From an uncultured Spartobacteria bacterium (GTDB lineage: Bacteria; Verrucomicrobiota; Verrucomicrobiia; Chthoniobacterales; UBA6821): 35,446 nt of DNA. The notes below the pieces were generated by a model that was given only the letters and a program-made list of their open reading frames with translations, searched no databases and was not told the DNA's origin. Location of the stretch: assembly GCA_903847935.1 (NCBI GenBank), contig CAINEX010000001.1, positions 1-35,446 of the forward strand, written 5' to 3'. The number at the start of each line of letters is the position of its first letter. Position 1 is the first letter of the stretch. Below, one piece after another: positions 32,666 to 35,446 of the stretch. The translations under genes and the position numbers were made by a program.

Positions 32666-32864
32666 ACTGCTTTGTGTTGGTTGGTTCCTGTTACGCTGAC
32701 GGCTGCTTCTTGGAATGCACCAGCCTCTCACCTGAGTGGACTTGGAGCAGCCCTCCCGACCTGCGGGGAACCTGCATTGCCTGAATCGCTATCATCGAAC
32801 TTCGACTTCAACCTATGAGGGGGGTTTCATGTTTTGGCAACAGAAATTCGTCATTAAGGCTTAC

Positions 32865-32893
32865 TTGTCACAATCGGGATAACTTGCAAAAAT
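32865..32893 (+). promoter_or_regulatory. Possible promoter of the lipoprotein-tyrA-aroA unit
   Basis: TTGTCA (32865-32870) and AAAAAT (32888-32893) are separated by 17 bases, in the only AT-rich part of the 292-base gap between the divergent RRM and lipoprotein genes. The -10 box is weak (4 of 6). Nothing else definite is seen in the gap. Confidence 0.3.
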
Positions 32894-32957
32894 AGCGATC
32901 AGGTCTGAAAAACATTGATGTTACGAAGTAAATCAGCAATCACCTAATGACTTCAAA

Positions 32958-33407
32958 ATGATGAAACAACTCCATGGTTTTCCATTGCTCCTGACTCTTC
33001 TGCTGGTGGTCGGATGTGCAGACACCGAGACAGCTCCCAGAAAGAAAAACTACCCGATGGTCGGTGCGCCGAGCAATGACTCGCAGTTCACCACGAATAG
33101 CACGTTGGACACCAATGGCACGAACGCGATGCTGACCGACACAAACGGCAATCTCATCGCGGTTGACACGAATGCGGTCACCAACACGACGGCCCTCAGT
33201 CCCTCCAATCCGTTCCCCACGCCCACGCCCACGCCCGTACCCGTGGCTCCGCCCAGGGACCTTCCCTACGGCACTCCGGTTCCGGGCAAGCCGGGGTTCG
33301 TGACAAGTCCGCACTCACCCACGGCGGGTTATGTTGATGTCCGGGGATTCCCTCCCGGTTCGGAGGTCAAGGATCCCTACTCCGGAAAGATCTTTCTGGT
33401 CCCCTGA
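32958..33407 (+). CDS. Small lipoprotein, unknown function
   Basis: A 149-residue protein with a clear lipoprotein signal: MMKQ, a hydrophobic run [11 protein letters not shown] and the lipobox VVGC at about residue 20. The mature part has an Asn/Thr-rich stretch (about 40-80), a Pro/Thr hinge ([15 protein letters not shown]) and a C-terminal region that ends [20 protein letters not shown], which looks like a short beta module. The next ATG, one codon on, is an equal start. The family is not recognised. It precedes tyrA by about 10 bases, an odd partner for aromatic amino acid synthesis; co-transcription is likely. Confidence 0.78.
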   Translation: MMKQLHGFPLLLTLLLVVGCADTETAPRKKNYPMVGAPSNDSQFTTNSTLDTNGTNAMLTDTNGNLIAVDTNAVTNTTALSPSNPFPTPTPTPVPVAPPRDLPYGTPVPGKPGFVTSPHSPTAGYVDVRGFPPGSEVKDPYSGKIFLVP

Positions 33408-33417
33408 CCGGCCTGTT

Positions 33418-34317
33418 TTGAGCTCTTCCCCGGCTACCGATGGTCAACCGGCCGTCAGGCATGTTGCGATCTTTGGACCCGGCTTGATAGGTGCCTCGGT
33501 GGCCATGGCTCTCAGGAGCCGATGCCCGAATGTAAAGATTTCCGTCTGGGGGCGAAGCGAGGAACGTTTGAAGGAGGTGCTGTCGCGCGGGTTGGCCGAC
33601 TCCGCCTCGACGGATCCAGTGGCCGCAGCCCATGGGGCCGGTCTTGTCATTCTCTGCACGCCGGTCGGTTCCATGACCGAGATCGGCGCATTGCTGGCCG
33701 GCAAACTCTCCCCCGGGGCCATCGTGACCGATGCGGGCAGCGTCAAACTCTGCGTTACTGAAAAACTGGCTCCCTTGTTCGGAGGAAGATTCGTCGGAGG
33801 ACACCCCATGGCCGGGAGCGAGCGTTCCGGTTTGGCTGCCGCAAGGTCCGATCTCTTCAACGGGGCTCCCTGCATCCTCACCCCCCTCCCCACAACGGAT
33901 CCCTTCGCCCTGCAAGCGGTCGGGGCATTCTGGACCTCGCTAGGCGCCGCCATCACGACCATGACACCCGGGGAGCACGACCGACTCGTGGCCCGCATGA
34001 GCCACCTTCCTCACGCGTTGGCCTTTGCCTTGGTTAACCTTGCAAAACAGAGCCTGCCGGAGGATTCGCTGAAGCTTGCCGGCGGAAGTTTCCGCGGCGC
34101 CACACGCGTTGCATCGAGCAGTCCCAAGCTCTGGTCAGGTATCCTTATAGAGAATAGGCGGGAGACAGCCTCGGCACTGCGCGAAATGTCGGGGCTCCTT
34201 GATTCAATTGCCGAGAGCCTGGATCAGGAACAGTCCGACTCGCTTCTCGATTTTTTGACCCGGGCAAAAGAGTATCGGGATTCCCTGCCCTTACCCGCAC
34301 ACGACGAACTCTCATGA
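33418..34317 (+). CDS. tyrA: Prephenate dehydrogenase (TyrA family)
   Basis: A protein of about 299 residues that oxidises and decarboxylates prephenate (or arogenate) toward tyrosine. The Rossmann motif is HVAIFGPGLIGASVA; later motifs are CTPVGSM, TDAGSVK and FVGGHPMAGSERSG with the catalytic His. The C-terminal helical dimerisation domain starts near DRLVARMSHLPHALAFAL and includes GGSFRGATRVASS. There is no ATG near the domain start; TTG 33418, 10 bases after the lipoprotein stop, is my choice. ATGs at 33331 and 33337 are in frame but would overlap the lipoprotein gene by about 75 bases and add a basic stretch not typical of the family. It overlaps aroA by 4 bases (ATGA). Confidence 0.9.
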   Translation: MSSSPATDGQPAVRHVAIFGPGLIGASVAMALRSRCPNVKISVWGRSEERLKEVLSRGLADSASTDPVAAAHGAGLVILCTPVGSMTEIGALLAGKLSPGAIVTDAGSVKLCVTEKLAPLFGGRFVGGHPMAGSERSGLAAARSDLFNGAPCILTPLPTTDPFALQAVGAFWTSLGAAITTMTPGEHDRLVARMSHLPHALAFALVNLAKQSLPEDSLKLAGGSFRGATRVASSSPKLWSGILIENRRETASALREMSGLLDSIAESLDQEQSDSLLDFLTRAKEYRDSLPLPAHDELS

Positions 34318-35446
34318 AAACTTTTTCCGTTCACTCCTGCGGCCCGATCCAGGCCGAGATTCTGATTCCGGGCGACAAGAGCATGTCGCACCGCAGCGCC
34401 ATGTTCGCCTCGCTCGCGCAGGGATGCAGCACGATCACCGGATTCCTTGAAGCCGAGGATTGTCTCTCGACGATCAGCGCGATGCGTAGCCTTGGAGCCC
34501 GGATTGAGCGCACCGGCACCGGCGCCTTCGTCGTGGAGGGAACCAGTGGGCAGCTCTCGCAACCTGTCGGGGATGTCGACTGCGGGAACTCCGGCACCAC
34601 GATGCGCCTGCTCTCGGGAATCCTCGCCTCCCAACCGATCCGCGCCCGAATGATCGGGGATGCCTCCCTCTCCAAGCGCCCGATGGGTCGCGTCATCAAG
34701 CCACTGACCGAGATGGGAGCTCGCTTTGCCTCCGAGGGAGGCGACGGAAAACCGCCTCTGGTGGTCGAGGGAGGAAAACTCTCACCTCTTTCCTACGAGA
34801 TGCCGGTCGCAAGCGCCCAAGTAAAGAGCGCCATCCTGCTTGCTGGACTCTACGCAGACGGAGAGACGAGCGTGATCGAACCGGCAGCCTGCCGAGATCA
34901 TACGGAGCGGATGCTTCAGGAGTTCGGAGTGCAACTGGAACTCGGGGAGGCGGACTCTCAGGGACGTCGCCGCATCGCCCTGAAAGGTCCTCAGAAACTC
35001 AAGTCCCGCGATTTCGCCGTCCCGGGAGACATCTCGAGCGCAGCCTTTTGGCTGGTGGCAGCATCCGCGAAGCAGGGATCGGATGTCACGATGCCTGGAG
35101 TGGGACTCAACCCCACGCGAACTGGCATTATCTCCGTTCTTCAGCGCATGGGAGCGAACATCACGGCCCATCCCGCAGATCCGAAAGCAGCGGAACCCCT
35201 CGGCACGATCCGAGTGGTCGGCAGCCAACTCCACGGCACCATGATCGAGGGAGCCGAGATTCCGAACGTAATCGATGAACTTCCCATCCTGGCAGTCGCC
35301 GGTGCCCTTGCACATGGAACGACCATCATCCGCGATGCCAAGGAACTAAGGGTCAAGGAGACTGATCGCATCGCAGCCGTGGCAGGCAATCTGCGCGCCA
35401 TGGGGGCGAATGTCACCGAGACGGAGGACGGCATGGTGATCGAGGG
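34314..35446 (+). CDS. aroA: 3-phosphoshikimate 1-carboxyvinyltransferase (EPSP synthase), 3' end outside window
   Basis: The first 377 codons of EPSP synthase, open to the right edge; about 50-60 residues are missing. It joins PEP to shikimate-3-phosphate on the way to chorismate. Motifs are IPGDKSMSHRSAMFASL (phosphate-binding Lys and Arg), the NSGTTMRLLSG signature, DASLSKRPMGRVIKPL, PVASAQVKSAILLAGL, VPGDISSAAFWLVAA, and the second signature KELRVKETDRIAAVAGNL. Its start codon lies in the tyrA stop (ATGA), so the two are coupled. Chorismate made here also feeds the divergent-side pabB product route. Confidence 0.97.
   Translation, partial: MKTFSVHSCGPIQAEILIPGDKSMSHRSAMFASLAQGCSTITGFLEAEDCLSTISAMRSLGARIERTGTGAFVVEGTSGQLSQPVGDVDCGNSGTTMRLLSGILASQPIRARMIGDASLSKRPMGRVIKPLTEMGARFASEGGDGKPPLVVEGGKLSPLSYEMPVASAQVKSAILLAGLYADGETSVIEPAACRDHTERMLQEFGVQLELGEADSQGRRRIALKGPQKLKSRDFAVPGDISSAAFWLVAASAKQGSDVTMPGVGLNPTRTGIISVLQRMGANITAHPADPKAAEPLGTIRVVGSQLHGTMIEGAEIPNVIDELPILAVAGALAHGTTIIRDAKELRVKETDRIAAVAGNLRAMGANVTETEDGMVIE

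Noticed and set aside
32666-32864. Riboswitch or cold-shock leader upstream of the RRM gene
   Set aside because: No conserved riboswitch core or strong hairpin could be recognised; only a weak TTGCCA/TCATAG promoter-like pair was seen on the minus strand.

Overview
The window looks like a chromosomal segment of a Gram-negative bacterium of the Verrucomicrobiota/PVC type. Pointers are an LpxC-FabZ fusion next to lpxA (lipid A synthesis, hence an outer membrane), LL-diaminopimelate aminotransferase for lysine and peptidoglycan, two PEP-CTERM exported proteins, an algal or plant polysaccharide degradation locus, and few clear Shine-Dalgarno sequences. The phylum call is inference from gene content. 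No rRNA, tRNA, CRISPR array, insertion sequence or phage gene was recognised.

Region 1 (1-11.7 kb) handles uronic acid polysaccharides. The left edge holds the 5' three quarters of a GH28 polygalacturonase, divergent from a secreted PEP-CTERM cyclophilin. Then comes a tight eight-gene minus-strand operon (11688 down to 1964): SGNH esterase, hexuronate-type MFS transporter, secreted alpha/beta esterase, agarase-like clan GH-A hydrolase, SDR reductase, PL17 exo-oligoalginate lyase, KdgF-like cupin and a second hexuronate-type MFS transporter. A sigma70-like promoter and a perfect palindrome, probably an operator, precede it. The logic is: remove esters, cleave to unsaturated monouronate, import, open the ring (KdgF), reduce to KDG (SDR), then phosphorylate with the KdgK-like kinase encoded at 27.4-28.5 kb.

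Region 2 (11.8-22.3 kb) runs from a SOUL heme-binding protein and an O6-methylguanine-DNA methyltransferase, past an RluA-type pseudouridine synthase, into a long co-directional plus-strand run: orphan ABC ATPase, lpxC-fabZ, lpxA, DUF3050, a 57-residue DUF2256 zinc-ribbon-like protein, a cryptochrome/photolyase, a J1-crystallin-like ADP-ribosylglycohydrolase homologue, and a second photolyase-like protein with its FAD-binding domain first and an alpha/beta domain last. Facing it is a minus-strand pair, an AlkB-like dioxygenase and a DUF2805/TIGR03643 protein. This dense cluster of photoreactivation and alkylation-repair genes with uncharacterised partners is the best candidate for an undescribed system.

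Region 3 (22.4-26.1 kb) has a membrane protein that looks like an M48 peptidase without its HExxH motif, a small two-helix membrane protein, an M29-type aminopeptidase and a PEP-CTERM trypsin-like protease. The protease gene ends in an 11-bp tandem repeat shared with the convergent dapL.

Region 4 (26.1-35.4 kb) is mostly housekeeping: dapL, the KDG kinase, a GT2 glycosyltransferase, a Pro/Ala-rich secreted protein, pabB-type chorismate enzyme, a glycine-rich RRM protein, a lipoprotein, tyrA, and aroA cut by the right edge.
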